A stretch of DNA of 64,000 bases from Nitrospira sp. (GCA_022226935.1 CP092081.1:4030770-4094769), one strand, 5' to 3'. Shown: positions 18,913 through 29,287, counted from the stretch's first letter. The notes: generated from the sequence alone by a model not told the origin. Program-made: numbers and translations.

Positions 18913-20175
18913 ATGAACATGCGATCGAACGCGCTGGCATTTACCCTTGGTCTGGCCTGTCTGAGCTCTTTTTCCGGTTGCGCGGCAGACCATCGCTGGC
19001 GTGCGGCTATGAACGACGGCAATAACGCGATGCGTTCAGGCGATTATACGCATGCAGAAGAATCCTTTGTGGCGGCGCGTAAAGAAGCGGAAGTGTTGGA
19101 TCCGCAAGGCAAGCGTCTCGCCGAAACCTTGAGTCAGTTGGGCGAAGTGAACCGTGAACTGGGCCGGTATCCCCGCGCCGAAGCGCTGTTCCAGGAAGCC
19201 TTGGCCATCAGAGAGCGCGTCTATGGCCCTGCGCATGCCGAGACGGCGGCGAGTTTGACGGACCTCGGCGAACTGTACCGCCTCCAGGGACTCTACACAC
19301 AGTCGGAAGCGCTCCATCAACGAGCCAGAGAAATCCGTGAGAAGGTGTTTGGCGCTGATCACAGCAAAACGGCGGAAAGTCTCAATAACATTGCCGTGGT
19401 GTATCAGGATCAACGGCGATTCTCCGATGCAGAACCGGTATTGCAGCGAGCCCTGGCCATTTTTGAAAAGCAACTGGGCCCGGAGCATAGCCTGACGGCG
19501 ATCACTCGCGATAATCTGGCGAAAATGTATCAGGCGCAAGGGCAACATCCACGCGCGATGCCGCTCTATCAGCGCGCCCTCACGATTCATGAAAAAGCGT
19601 TTGGTCCCAATCACCCGATCGTGGCGCGAAATCTGGAAAATTTGGGCGATACCTATCGGGCGCAGAATCAATATCCTCAGGCCGAGGCGCTCTATCAGCG
19701 TGCCGTCAGTATCTTCAGGAAGTCGATCGGGAGCGACCATGTGGATACGGCCGAGGCCATGAGCCGCCTGGGGCAACTCTATGAACTGCAAGGGCTGTAT
19801 TCGCAGGCAGAACCGTTGTTTCAACAGGCGATTGCAATCCGAGAAAAACAGCAAGGTGCCGATAATCCTCAGGTGGCGGGCGAACTGAAAAACCTGGCGT
19901 CGCTCTACCAATCGCAGAACAAGCTGGAACAGTCGGAAGACCTCTACAAGCAAGCGCTGGTGATCTATGAGCAGGCGGTCGGATACGATCGTGAAGCCTA
20001 TGTGAAAACGTTGAAGAGCTATGCCTCATTATTAAGACGCCGCCAACGCTCCGGCGAAGCCGAACGCCTGGAAGAGCGGGCCAAGAGTGTGTTGAAACGC
20101 CTCTCGTTGGAAAGCCAGAGCCAGGGCAAAACAGCTGCGGATCTGCCTCTTGCGCCTGTGGCTCCCGTTCCCTAG
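18913..20175 (+). CDS. Tetratricopeptide-repeat lipoprotein
   Basis: A 420-residue protein with a signal peptide ending in a lipobox-like SSFSGC (Cys near 23), so it is probably an outer-membrane or periplasmic lipoprotein. The body consists of about seven 42-residue repeats of the kinesin-light-chain TPR type, for example YPRAEALFQEALAIRERVYGP and its successors, each with an A-L-x-I core followed by G-x-x-H. Such repeats bind partner proteins. The C terminus is Gln- and Pro-rich. It is a monocistronic gene on the + strand with about 230 bases upstream. The partner is unknown. Confidence 0.85.
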   Translation: MNMRSNALAFTLGLACLSSFSGCAADHRWRAAMNDGNNAMRSGDYTHAEESFVAARKEAEVLDPQGKRLAETLSQLGEVNRELGRYPRAEALFQEALAIRERVYGPAHAETAASLTDLGELYRLQGLYTQSEALHQRAREIREKVFGADHSKTAESLNNIAVVYQDQRRFSDAEPVLQRALAIFEKQLGPEHSLTAITRDNLAKMYQAQGQHPRAMPLYQRALTIHEKAFGPNHPIVARNLENLGDTYRAQNQYPQAEALYQRAVSIFRKSIGSDHVDTAEAMSRLGQLYELQGLYSQAEPLFQQAIAIREKQQGADNPQVAGELKNLASLYQSQNKLEQSEDLYKQALVIYEQAVGYDREAYVKTLKSYASLLRRRQRSGEAERLEERAKSVLKRLSLESQSQGKTAADLPLAPVAPVP

Positions 20176-20294
20176 GAGCGTGAGCCATCCTCGACTCTTC
20201 CATATGTGCTCCTGCGTCTCTCAACGCGTTGATCCCACTCCTACCATTGTGCTGAGATCCGTCCGTTCCTAGCGCACCCCTTCATAAGTATTGA

Positions 20295-20323
20295 TTGAGA
20301 CGCAACGTAGAATCTCCTACACT
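20295..20323 (+). promoter_or_regulatory. Candidate sigma-70 promoter for the putative lipoprotein gene
   Basis: TTGAGA (20295-20300; 5 of 6) and TACACT (20318-20323; 4 of 6) are separated by exactly 17 bases, 45 bases before the ATG at 20368. Confidence 0.5.
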
Positions 20324-20367
20324 GTGGCCGCCGAACCGGTACGTGCGACCCACCCAGAGGACGTGAT

Positions 20368-21123
20368 ATGAATCGAATGGTCATTACGATGGTAGCCGTG
20401 GCCTGTCTGGTCAATACGGCTTGTGTGAGTAAGCCTCCGAAAAAACAGTTTCAGCGGCTAGCCGGAGAGTTTGTCTCCCCCGTCCAGATCACCAAGCCGG
20501 TCGATCAGCAGAGTGCCGTGATCGGCATCACGATCAAGAGTTCCGCATGGGTGCCGAATACGGAAGATCGCCTGTATCTCGTGAAGATCGAAAATGACAG
20601 TGATTTATACGAAGGGACCAAACTCATTCCGACGAGTATCGTGGCACCCCCTCCGGGAAGCGGGGGAGGGGGAACGGTGTATGTGCAGAATGTGCCGCCC
20701 GGCCGTTATGCCGCGGTGGCATTCAGCACTTCGGAAAAGGGATTCGGTAAGGTGCGGGAGGTGACCCTGTTTCTATTACCGAAGGCGGTGGTGAAGCAAA
20801 GCGATACCACTGTCACGGCAGGAAGCATGCATTTCATGGGTGAGTATGAGGTCGGCGCGTCGACGATGGTGCTGCAGGAGAATGCAGCTGATGACGTGCA
20901 AGCCCATTACTTCGAAGTATTCTGGGGGAAGCCCTTGGCGCAAGTGATCGCCGATCTTCAGGTGCTTGGCACCCCCGCCTATTTCGCCGTGCATACCGTC
21001 AGCGTGAAACGTGGAAGCCGTGATGCAGAGGCTGAAGCCCGATTTCAGGCCACGGCGAAGCGCGATCTTGAGCCTTCATGGGCACCGGTCATCGAACGGT
21101 ATCGAGTGTCGGCGAAGCAATAG
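20368..21123 (+). CDS. Putative lipoprotein of unknown function
   Basis: A 251-residue protein. Residues 1-19 form a hydrophobic signal ending LVNTAC, which resembles a lipobox although Asn at the -3 position is unusual. The remainder is predicted to be beta-rich (VIGITIKSSAW, RLYLVKIEN, GGGTVYVQNVPPGRYAAVAFS), with a Gly-rich turn PPPGSGGGG. The segment PPGRYAAVAF resembles DUF2846-like and other small beta-sandwich lipoproteins, but I cannot assign a family firmly. It has its own predicted promoter and a strong terminator, so it is a single-gene unit. Cellular role unknown. Confidence 0.75.
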   Translation: MNRMVITMVAVACLVNTACVSKPPKKQFQRLAGEFVSPVQITKPVDQQSAVIGITIKSSAWVPNTEDRLYLVKIENDSDLYEGTKLIPTSIVAPPPGSGGGGTVYVQNVPPGRYAAVAFSTSEKGFGKVREVTLFLLPKAVVKQSDTTVTAGSMHFMGEYEVGASTMVLQENAADDVQAHYFEVFWGKPLAQVIADLQVLGTPAYFAVHTVSVKRGSRDAEAEARFQATAKRDLEPSWAPVIERYRVSAKQ

Positions 21124-21140
21124 CGGAGCGCATCGGGACG

Positions 21141-21177
21141 AGGCGCGCACCATCCGGGCTGTGCGCGCCTCTTTTTT
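21141..21177 (+). terminator. Strong rho-independent terminator
   Basis: AGGCGCGCAC (21141-21150) and GTGCGCGCCT (21161-21170) form a perfect 10-bp stem with a 10-base loop, followed by CTTTTTT. It ends transcription 18 bases after the lipoprotein stop codon. Confidence 0.92.
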
Positions 21178-21361
21178 ATAATGCATCCGATCGGTACCTC
21201 GCTGCAGTTTCGTGAGCCAATCTGTATCAGCCCAGCCTCTCTTCGAACCCTCGCCGCCTCGTCCGTTAACACAATGTTTACCTACTCTGGAAGTCGCGGT
21301 GATCTTCCAGGTGTACGCTGGTCATTGTCGCCGCATTTCACCACCAATGCAGGAGGATCAC

Positions 21362-21577
21362 ATGCGACTTGTACAGGGAAGCCTGCAGATCTCTCGTCCC
21401 CGTTCGCGCCGGCAAGATGTGTTGACGTTTCGCCATGGCTCACCCCGGGCAAACCGCGTCTGCCGGGAGTGTCACAACGACTTTCGCTCCATGCCTGGAG
21501 TCCGCAGGTTTCAGGCAACATTGTGCCCCGGATGTATCACCGAGCGACTCGAACGCCTGTCCGCTGACGCCTTATAA
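21362..21577 (+). CDS. Small Cys4 zinc-ribbon-like protein
   Basis: A 71-residue basic protein. The ATG at 21362 is preceded by AGGAGG (21351-21356) at ideal spacing, which favours this start over the longer frame from 21212. It contains VCRECHNDF and LCPGC, 18 residues apart, giving a C-x2-C / C-x2-C arrangement that could bind zinc. The N-terminal half is Arg-rich (SRPRSRRQDVLTFRHG). This suggests binding to nucleic acid or protein, but no family is recognised. It lies convergent to the DksA-like gene at 21955-22347. Confidence 0.6.
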   Translation: MRLVQGSLQISRPRSRRQDVLTFRHGSPRANRVCRECHNDFRSMPGVRRFQATLCPGCITERLERLSADAL

Positions 21578-21954
21578 CGCCTGCCGTGCAGGACGAGTGC
21601 GACGTCCCCGGTTGAGGGTGTTGAACAGCACCCATGTGGACGGCGAGACGGTCGTGAACCGTGCTTGCCGAGATGGCGGCATTGAACCGGTGTCCCTGCA
21701 CTGCTGCTGACGCGCGAGAATGTCTCCGCCTGTCTATTCTTTGCCTGTTCAGCTATTCTCTCGTGCCCTTGGACTAGTCCTAATCGCCGTTTCCGCACGA
21801 AACTGAACGGTCCGCAGTCTCTTCCCATTCCAGTCACTCTGCACGTTCAATTGAACAGGGAAGAGGCGTTCCCGCTCCGGCTCAGAAGAGGGGGACGGCT
21901 CGGGAGAAGAGGTGCGGACAGGTGGGCGCAGCTCTACTCCCATCCCTCAGAAGG
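21578..21954. other. Intergenic gap with no supported gene
   Basis: About 375 bases between two convergent small Cys4 genes. Short open frames occur on both strands, but none has a ribosome site or recognisable motif. No long repeat or clear terminator is visible. Confidence 0.4.
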
Positions 21955-22347
21955 CTAGGCTCCAGTACGGAGCAGGGCGCGATGTTCGCATTCAGTTTTG
22001 CATTCTAGGCAAAGGGTGGCATCCGGCTGTGCGCGGAGGCGAGGGAGAGGGATATCCGCCCGGCAGAGATGGCATATGCCATACGAAGCCTGGTCGATAC
22101 GACTGAGCGCGCGGTTCACTTGTTGCAGTCTGAGATATGCGCGTTGTCTCATCAGATCGTCGAGCGCAAGGTCACGATCACAGGTTGCGATGTCGAGGAC
22201 ATCGGCCGGCAGTTCGGATTCCGTTGCTGGTGGTGCCCAGCTGGCCGCTTGCCGTAAGAGGAGGTGTTGATCTTGGAGCAGTTGCCGGCGAATGGATCGA
22301 AATGCTTGATGACGTGATCGGGATCGAGCGGCATGCGTGACGCCCAT
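21955..22347 (-). CDS. TraR/DksA-family zinc finger protein
   Basis: A 130-residue protein. The C-terminal third reads ALSRIDQASYGICHLCRADIPLPRLRAQPDATLCLECK, which matches the DksA/TraR C4 zinc finger (CxxC-x17-CxxC) and the preceding helix (family form: AL.ri..GtYG.C..CG..I...RL.a.P.a..Ci.C). The N-terminal part is helical (LRQAASW, DDLMRQRAYLRLQQVNRAL) and could form the coiled coil that enters the RNA polymerase secondary channel, but it lacks the usual DxxDxA acidic tip. GGAGG precedes the ATG at 22347. It is likely a transcription modulator. Confidence 0.8.
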   Translation of the reverse strand: MGVTHAARSRSRHQAFRSIRRQLLQDQHLLLRQAASWAPPATESELPADVLDIATCDRDLALDDLMRQRAYLRLQQVNRALSRIDQASYGICHLCRADIPLPRLRAQPDATLCLECKTECEHRALLRTGA

Positions 22348-22475
22348 GGGGAGCCCCCTCCATCGTTGATGTGGCTGTTGCGGTCACAGGCTACCCTGTG
22401 AACCAGACAGCCGGATCAATGCGAGGTTAAGAGGGCGTTAACAGTGCGGATGAAAACAGAAGCCCGATCAAGGTG

Positions 22476-24620
22476 TTAGGTGACGAGCCGGTTCATCAGC
22501 CATTGTTGAGCTGAACGCGCCGCTCTTCGGCCGGGCGTTTGCCGCTTATAGGTTCCGTCCCGATGAAGAATCCAGGCGTGAGTATTATCTTCCAGATAAG
22601 GACGGAGTCCTTCATCGATGAGCCTGCGGCGAAGCACCGGGTCCAGCACCGGAAACGCGACTTCGATGCGACGAAAAAAATTGCGATCCATCCAGTCCGC
22701 GCTGGAGAGAAACACTCTGTCGTCGCCGTCGTTGAGGAAATAGAAAATGCGGCTGTGCTCGAGAAATCGTCCGATGATGGAGCGGACGCGAATATGTTCC
22801 GAGAGGCCCGCGATGCCGGGTCGCAACGCGCAAGGTCCCCGGACGATCAAATCAATTTTCACGCCGGCTTGAGACGCCTTGTACAGCGCGCGAATAATCT
22901 GCGGCTCCAGCAGCGCATTCATCTTAGCGATAATGTGGGCCGGCTTACCTTGCCTGGCGCGGTCGGTTTCGCGGGCAATCCATTTCAGCAACGTCGTATG
23001 CAAGGTAAAGGGAGATTGAAGCAGGTGCTTGAGTCGCCCCGGTTGACCCAGAGAGGTCAGTTGTTGAAAGACGGTCCGCACATCGCGACCGATCGCCGCA
23101 TCACAAGTGAGTAGTCCGAAATCCGTATAGAGCCGCGCATTGCGGGCGTGATAGTTGCCGGTGCCGAGGTGGGTATAGCTGCGCAGAAGCCGGCCTTCTC
23201 GCCGAAGCACGAGGCTCATCTTCGCGTGCGTCTTGAGTCCTACCACGCCATACACCACATGGGCTCCGGCTTCTTCCAAATCATGCGCCAGTTCAATATT
23301 GGCTTCTTCGTCGAAGCGGGCCCGCAATTCGATGACCACCGTGACTTCTTTCCCGCCGCGGGCGGCATCGACGAGGGATTGCACGATGGCCGAATCCGCT
23401 CCGGTTCGATATAGCGTTTGCTTGATCGTGAGCACGTGCGGGTCGGTGGCCGCCTGACGAAGAAACTCGGTGACCGGCGCGAAGGATTGATAGGGGTGAT
23501 GCAATAGGATGTCGCTTTGCCGGATGGCATCGAACCAATCTTCGCTCGGCACAGGACTCGTCGGCACGCCGGGTGTGAACGGTTGAAATTTCAGGTCGGG
23601 GCGATCGACGAGGTCGGGCACGGCCATCAGTCGATGGAGGTTGACCGGTCCATGGCATTGATACACATCTCGCGCATCGAGATGAAACTGCTCGCGGAGA
23701 AAATAGACCAGATCCGGCGGGCAATTGTCCGCTACCTCCAGACGCACCTCGTCGCCGAAGCGGCGGTCCGGCAGCTGGCCTTCGAGGGCTCGGCGAAGGT
23801 CGTCCACGTCTTCTTCATCGACGAATAGATTGCTGTTTCGCGTGACGCGGAACTGATAGCAACCGGTGACATGCATGCCGGGAAAGAGTTGATGCACAAA
23901 GGCATGAATCACCGACGACAGGAACGCAAAATCGTGCGGCCAGGCGGCGTTGCGCACAGGAAGATGAATCACGCGCGGGAGCGACCTCGGCACTTGCACA
24001 ATGGCCGTGCCATTGGGGCGCCCGAACGCGTCGGTCCCTTCCAGGGTCACCAGAAAGTTCAGACTTTTATTGAGCAGTTTTGGGAACGGATGCGCGGGGT
24101 CCAGCCCGACCGGACTCAGTAGCGGGAGCAACTCGCGCGAAAAGAAGCGGCGCATCCAGCGAATGTGCGACGGCATCCAATCAGCCCGTTTCAGAAAGCG
24201 GATCCGTTCGTCGGCCAGTTTCGGGATCAGCGACTGATTCAGGACGACGTATTGCTCCTGCACCAGCTGGTGGGTGAGTGTGGCGATGCGCGCCAGGAGC
24301 TCCGACGGCGTGAGACCGTCGGCCCCCCGTTGCTCCACTCCATGCGTGACCTGTTCTTTGAGGCCGGCAACTCGCACCTCGAAAAATTCATCGAGGTTGG
24401 AACTGACGATGCAGAGGTATTTTAGGCGTTCCAGCAGGGGGACCTTTGGGTCCTTGGCCAGATCGAGCACGCGGCGATTGAATTCCAGGAGACTCAGTTC
24501 CCGATTGATGAACCATTCGGGACGGGAAAGATCGCTCGTGACCGGGCGTAGGGAAGAAGCCTTGGGCGCCGGTGTGGCGGCCTGGTGCTCGATGTGTGAA
24601 GGTGTGGACCGTAATGCCAT
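22476..24620 (-). CDS. ppk1: Polyphosphate kinase
   Basis: A 714-residue polyphosphate kinase 1, which reversibly transfers the terminal phosphate of ATP to polyphosphate. Recognisable features are the N-domain WFINRELSLLEFNRRVL, SNLDEFFEVRVAGL, then the catalytic region VTVVIELRARFDEEANIELAHDLEEAGAHVVYG and the phospho-His block SYTHLGTGNYHARNARLYTDFGLL. The C-terminal part contains SSADWMDRNFFRRIEVAFPV, the second conserved block. The length matches the family. It stands alone on the minus strand, with about 100 bases separating it from the secreted-protein gene upstream. Confidence 0.96.
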   Translation of the reverse strand: MALRSTPSHIEHQAATPAPKASSLRPVTSDLSRPEWFINRELSLLEFNRRVLDLAKDPKVPLLERLKYLCIVSSNLDEFFEVRVAGLKEQVTHGVEQRGADGLTPSELLARIATLTHQLVQEQYVVLNQSLIPKLADERIRFLKRADWMPSHIRWMRRFFSRELLPLLSPVGLDPAHPFPKLLNKSLNFLVTLEGTDAFGRPNGTAIVQVPRSLPRVIHLPVRNAAWPHDFAFLSSVIHAFVHQLFPGMHVTGCYQFRVTRNSNLFVDEEDVDDLRRALEGQLPDRRFGDEVRLEVADNCPPDLVYFLREQFHLDARDVYQCHGPVNLHRLMAVPDLVDRPDLKFQPFTPGVPTSPVPSEDWFDAIRQSDILLHHPYQSFAPVTEFLRQAATDPHVLTIKQTLYRTGADSAIVQSLVDAARGGKEVTVVIELRARFDEEANIELAHDLEEAGAHVVYGVVGLKTHAKMSLVLRREGRLLRSYTHLGTGNYHARNARLYTDFGLLTCDAAIGRDVRTVFQQLTSLGQPGRLKHLLQSPFTLHTTLLKWIARETDRARQGKPAHIIAKMNALLEPQIIRALYKASQAGVKIDLIVRGPCALRPGIAGLSEHIRVRSIIGRFLEHSRIFYFLNDGDDRVFLSSADWMDRNFFRRIEVAFPVLDPVLRRRLIDEGLRPYLEDNTHAWILHRDGTYKRQTPGRRAARSAQQWLMNRLVT

Positions 24621-24721
24621 ACGTAATGGGTGAGCAGTCTACACCAGCCTGGTGTCACGACAGATCAAGAAACGGTTAACTTTTTCCGATCAATGGCCGG
24701 GTGCCTTGCCGGCGTTCTCAT

Positions 24722-25627
24722 TTATCGGGCACATCCGATACGAGCCGTGGAGACGACGAAATTATCGAAATAGCGCTGTTGCATCTTACTGAACGGGACC
24801 GAGGTCCAATACTGTTCCAGGTACACGGCATTGATGCCGTACTCATGATACCTGCCGATCCAATTCAGATTGGTTCGTTGCGCTTCCAGCTGACCATCGA
24901 CCCAATATTCCAGCACGCCATCTTCAGCATCCGGACGGTTCAATTTCATGTGCACTTCAATACAGAACCATGTGCCGATGTTGGCAGGGTTGAACAGTGC
25001 CGTCTGGCCGCCGGCCGCGCCGAGCCAGCGTAGGCGCGGAAAATCGTTGTAGGTTGTCGTGCGCAAGGTGCCCGATTCGTCGGTGCCGGATGCAGGATCG
25101 AGGTAGAGGCGTTCAGGGTCTGACCCCGGGTGAGCTCCGCTCCACAAATGGCCGATGGCTGCCTGCGCAAATCGATCGCTCGAAAGGATTGTCGCGCGCG
25201 TGAGTTTATCGGCCCCGCCGCCGGTCCAGCCCGGTTGCAGCCGCAGGTCGAACCGCCAGTAGATGTCGCGATATGTGGCGGTCCCCGCGTCGACCGGTTT
25301 CATGTAGGCGCTGGGCGTCCTGCCGAATGCCAGGTGGAGTGAGCCGCCGTGAGGGTCGCCGGGGAGATATTCCGCACGCATGCCGATGGACGCCCCGGTT
25401 CCTGCCCCGGCTTCGCGCACAAAACGGCCGTGCCGAATGTCATATTCGAAATAGCTGCTGAGTCGATCGACCTCAAAGTCGTCGCACCAGATCCATTCGG
25501 GGTGACGACTCTGCCAGTCTGCGCATGGGGCCTGGTGTGGCTCGCCTGCATCGCTACCGATTGGCCCGAGGAGGCAGGCGGCGGCCCAGAGCGCCGCCGC
25601 GAGACTCCATCGAGAGCGAATTGCCAT
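24722..25627 (-). CDS. Secreted protein, possible jelly-roll (lectin or polysaccharide-lyase-like) fold
   Basis: A 301-residue protein with a Sec signal peptide (about residues 8-27, AAALWAAACLLGPIGSDAG). The mature part is rich in aromatic and beta-strand patterns (WIWCDDFEV, TYRDIYWRFDLRLQPGW, GTWFCIEVHMKLNRPDAEDGVLEYWVDGQ, RYFDNFVVSTARIGC). The order WFCIEVHMKLN...LEYWVDG...YFDNFVV resembles concanavalin A-like jelly-roll proteins, including some polysaccharide lyases. I cannot pick a catalytic set, so the function is open. Four Cys may form disulfides. Its start lies two bases from the ilvD stop on the same strand, so it may be co-transcribed with ilvD. Confidence 0.65.
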   Translation of the reverse strand: MAIRSRWSLAAALWAAACLLGPIGSDAGEPHQAPCADWQSRHPEWIWCDDFEVDRLSSYFEYDIRHGRFVREAGAGTGASIGMRAEYLPGDPHGGSLHLAFGRTPSAYMKPVDAGTATYRDIYWRFDLRLQPGWTGGGADKLTRATILSSDRFAQAAIGHLWSGAHPGSDPERLYLDPASGTDESGTLRTTTYNDFPRLRWLGAAGGQTALFNPANIGTWFCIEVHMKLNRPDAEDGVLEYWVDGQLEAQRTNLNWIGRYHEYGINAVYLEQYWTSVPFSKMQQRYFDNFVVSTARIGCAR

Positions 25628-25629
25628 GG

Positions 25630-27303
<1,674 letters not shown>

Positions 27304-27406
27304 GGAAACTCCTTCAGTTACGGGACGGGACACCACCGTGCAGTGGAATATGTGTCGAGATGGATCGCAAACTTTCGCATAGATAGACGTAGAGGGTCAA
27401 TCTGCG

Positions 27407-27514
27407 GCTCCGATGGTTCAGGCCGTGAAAGGGCGATGGCTAGAATACGAATATCGCCCAATTGGCATCGCATCCGCGCTCCGATGGTTCAGGCCGTGAA
27501 AGGGCGATGGCTAG
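27407..27514. repeat. 37-bp direct repeat in two copies with a 34-bp spacer
   Basis: An identical 37-bp unit occurs at 27407-27443 and 27478-27514 (begins GCTCCGATGGTTCAGG, ends GGGCGATGGCTAG). The interval between copies is 34 bases of unrelated sequence. Each unit contains a 4-bp hairpin (TTCA-GGCCG-TGAA) and a direct repeat of CGATGG. It lies upstream of ilvD. The geometry resembles a one-spacer CRISPR, but no cas gene is present in the window, so it is recorded as a repeat only. Confidence 0.85.
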
Positions 27515-27558
27515 GCTGAGTGCCGAAGGGGAGTGAAGGGTGGGAAGTCGTGAACAAT

Positions 27559-27594
27559 GCGGCAGGGTCGCATCTTCCGATGCCGCCCTGCCGC
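27559..27594 (-). terminator. Strong hairpin downstream of the PepSY gene
   Basis: GCGGCAGGG (27559-27567) pairs with CCCTGCCGC (27586-27594), and the interior continues with GCATC-TTCC-GATGC. Read on the minus strand it lies 11 bases after the PepSY stop codon and is followed by ATTGTT, a weak U-tract. It is a probable terminator separating that gene from ilvD. Confidence 0.65.
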
Positions 27595-27604
27595 AAACGG
27601 CTCG

Positions 27605-27973
27605 TTAGTGCTTGTCCTTCTTGTCGTGCTTCTCTTTCTTCTCGTGTTTCTCGTGCTTGGCTTCCTTGTCGATGACGGCGCCTGTGGCTGCGTCGATATG
27701 CACTTCCGTCATCCCGCCGTCGGCTCCAAGCACTTCCACTTCCCAGACGGTCTTGTCGTGCTTTTTTTCAAGTTCGGCTTCGACCGCCGTACCGGGCGCC
27801 GCCTCCAACGCCGTTTTGATCGCCTGGTCGATGGTCACTTTGGCATCTTTCACCAAGTCGGCGACGTCGCATTTTTCGTCCTTGCCCTTGTGGCCCTTGT
27901 CACTCCACGCGGGAGTCGTCGTGAGACACAGTGCAGCCACCATCAGGGCCGGAACTGCCAGGTGCTTCATCAT
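27605..27973 (-). CDS. PepSY domain-containing periplasmic protein
   Basis: A 122-residue protein with an N-terminal signal peptide (MKHLAVPALMVAALCLTTTPAWS). The mature part carries a PepSY-like repeat: VTIDQAIKTALEAAPGTAVEAELEKK, then VWEVEVLGADGGMTEVHIDAATGAVI. The last 20 residues are Lys/His/Glu-rich (KHEKHEKKEKHDKKDKH) and may bind metal. GGAGGT lies upstream of ATG 27973, supporting this start over 27991. PepSY proteins are thought to act as inhibitors or chaperones in the periplasm. It is next to a Spy/CpxP-like gene, suggesting shared envelope-stress or metal-response duty. Confidence 0.85.
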   Translation of the reverse strand: MMKHLAVPALMVAALCLTTTPAWSDKGHKGKDEKCDVADLVKDAKVTIDQAIKTALEAAPGTAVEAELEKKHDKTVWEVEVLGADGGMTEVHIDAATGAVIDKEAKHEKHEKKEKHDKKDKH

Positions 27974-28005
27974 CTGTGACCTCCGATTCAATGCGGGTAA
28001 AGAGG

Positions 28006-28614
28006 TTACTGGGGTTTCGCCTCGCCATGCGGATTGGCGCCGTGGGGATTCGCGCCATGAGGGTTGCTGCCATGGGGAGCCTTGCCGTGCGGCGCGCCCA
28101 TGCCCTTGTGCTGCTGCATCATCTTGTCATGCTCGGCCTGTTCTTTCGCGCGTTGTTCAGGAGTCAGCAGGGCCAAGGCATCCCGTCTGGTCTTGACCGA
28201 CAGCACTCGGAGTCCGATTTGTACGTCCGCGCTCTGTTTCAGCTTGGCTTCGATGGCTCCGATATCCGACTTCTCATCGTCGGTCAACGCCTTCACTTCC
28301 CGTTCGGCGACCTGAATGTCGGCTTCCATCTTGATCCGACTCTTATCGAGGTTGAGCTGCAATTCCTTGAGCTTGCTCACCTGCTCGGCGGTCAATCCGA
28401 TTTCTTTCTCATGCTTCAAGAGGTGACGGATGAGGTGGCCGGCGCCTCCATGCATCATCATCTCCATCATCGCCTTGCCCATGCCGTGGCGATCTTTTTC
28501 ATAGCCTCCGCCGTGCCCGCCGTATCCGCCTTCTGGATTGGCCCAGGCCGGCGAGAGCGTGAGTGCGCAGGCGATGGCCGACGCGGTGGCCAGGGTGAAC
28601 AGTTTCGTCGTCAT
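28006..28614 (-). CDS. Spy/CpxP-like periplasmic protein
   Basis: A 202-residue protein with a signal peptide (TASAIACALTLSPAWA). A Gly/His/Met-rich stretch (EGGYGGHGGGYEKDRHGMGKAMMEMMMHGG) precedes a helical core with the paired LTxxQ motifs of the Spy/CpxP/heavy-metal sensor family: LTAEQVSKLKELQ and LTPEQRAK. The C terminus contains tandem NPHGA repeats. GGAGGAAA precedes the ATG. Family members are ATP-independent chaperones or metal-responsive regulators in the periplasm; the His/Met richness suggests copper or other metals, which is inference. It lies 32 bases upstream of the PepSY gene. Confidence 0.85.
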   Translation of the reverse strand: MTTKLFTLATASAIACALTLSPAWANPEGGYGGHGGGYEKDRHGMGKAMMEMMMHGGAGHLIRHLLKHEKEIGLTAEQVSKLKELQLNLDKSRIKMEADIQVAEREVKALTDDEKSDIGAIEAKLKQSADVQIGLRVLSVKTRRDALALLTPEQRAKEQAEHDKMMQQHKGMGAPHGKAPHGSNPHGANPHGANPHGEAKPQ

Positions 28615-28639
28615 GCGTTTCCTCCTTGGTTGAGTGCGA

Positions 28640-29287
28640 TTAATGTCCTGTCAGCCCACGTAATAAGCCCCGGTCCCCGGTGAGGGCATTCACCATAAAT
28701 TGAACGGCCAGCGCGGCCAGCAACAGGCCCATCAATCGCGAGAGAATTTTCTCGGCGATGGGGTTGAGCCACTTCGCACTGCGCGCGCCGATCGCTAATA
28801 TACTGTAACTCGCCAACCCGATCAGTACAAGGCATCCCAACAATACCGCCCGCAGCATCCAGGTCGTCGCCTGCGTTTCTAACAGGATCACGGTGGAAAT
28901 TGCGGCCGGTCCCGCCAGCATGGGGATAGCAAGCGGCGTAATGGCGATGTCGTCTTTGCTGGTTCCAGCGGCAGTTTCTGCGGCAGTTTCCTGAACCGTG
29001 GACCGTTGTGCGCGCAGCATGTCGAGTGAAACCAATAACAAAATCAGGCCGCCGGCGATTTGCATCGCCGGCAGCGTAATTCCCAGCAGGCTCAGCAACG
29101 TCTGACCGAACAAGGCGAATCCGCTCAAGGATCCCACCGTGACCAGGCAGGCGACACGCGCGGTACGGAGACGTTGCGCCACGGAATCCCGCGGCGTCAT
29201 GGCGAGAAAGGCCGGCACGACGGCGATGGGATCGACGATCACAAACAGCGAGCTGAACGCGAGGAGGGCATATTCGACCATCGTCAT
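28640..29287 (-). CDS. MarC family inner-membrane protein
   Basis: A 215-residue polytopic protein with about six membrane segments. The N-terminal sequence SSLFVIVDPIAVVPAFLAMTP and internal ITPLAIPMLAGPAAISTVILL are the repeated MarC/UPF0056 signatures (family form DPign.P.Fl..T and PLaiPlLaGPGaistv). Each half carries one copy, consistent with inverted topology. The transport function of this family is not firmly established. It lies 30 bases downstream of the DnaJ-like gene and 25 bases upstream of the Spy-like gene, all on the minus strand. Confidence 0.93.
   Translation of the reverse strand: MTMVEYALLAFSSLFVIVDPIAVVPAFLAMTPRDSVAQRLRTARVACLVTVGSLSGFALFGQTLLSLLGITLPAMQIAGGLILLLVSLDMLRAQRSTVQETAAETAAGTSKDDIAITPLAIPMLAGPAAISTVILLETQATTWMLRAVLLGCLVLIGLASYSILAIGARSAKWLNPIAEKILSRLMGLLLAALAVQFMVNALTGDRGLLRGLTGH

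Noticed and set aside
27407..27443. tRNA-Glu fragment
   Set aside because: The minus strand resembles a tRNA-Glu anticodon arm (CGCCCTTTCACGG), but the D-arm, T-arm and acceptor stem are absent.
27407..27514. Call as a CRISPR array
   Set aside because: Only two repeat units and one spacer, no cas gene in the window and no typical terminal repeat motif. Kept as a direct repeat.
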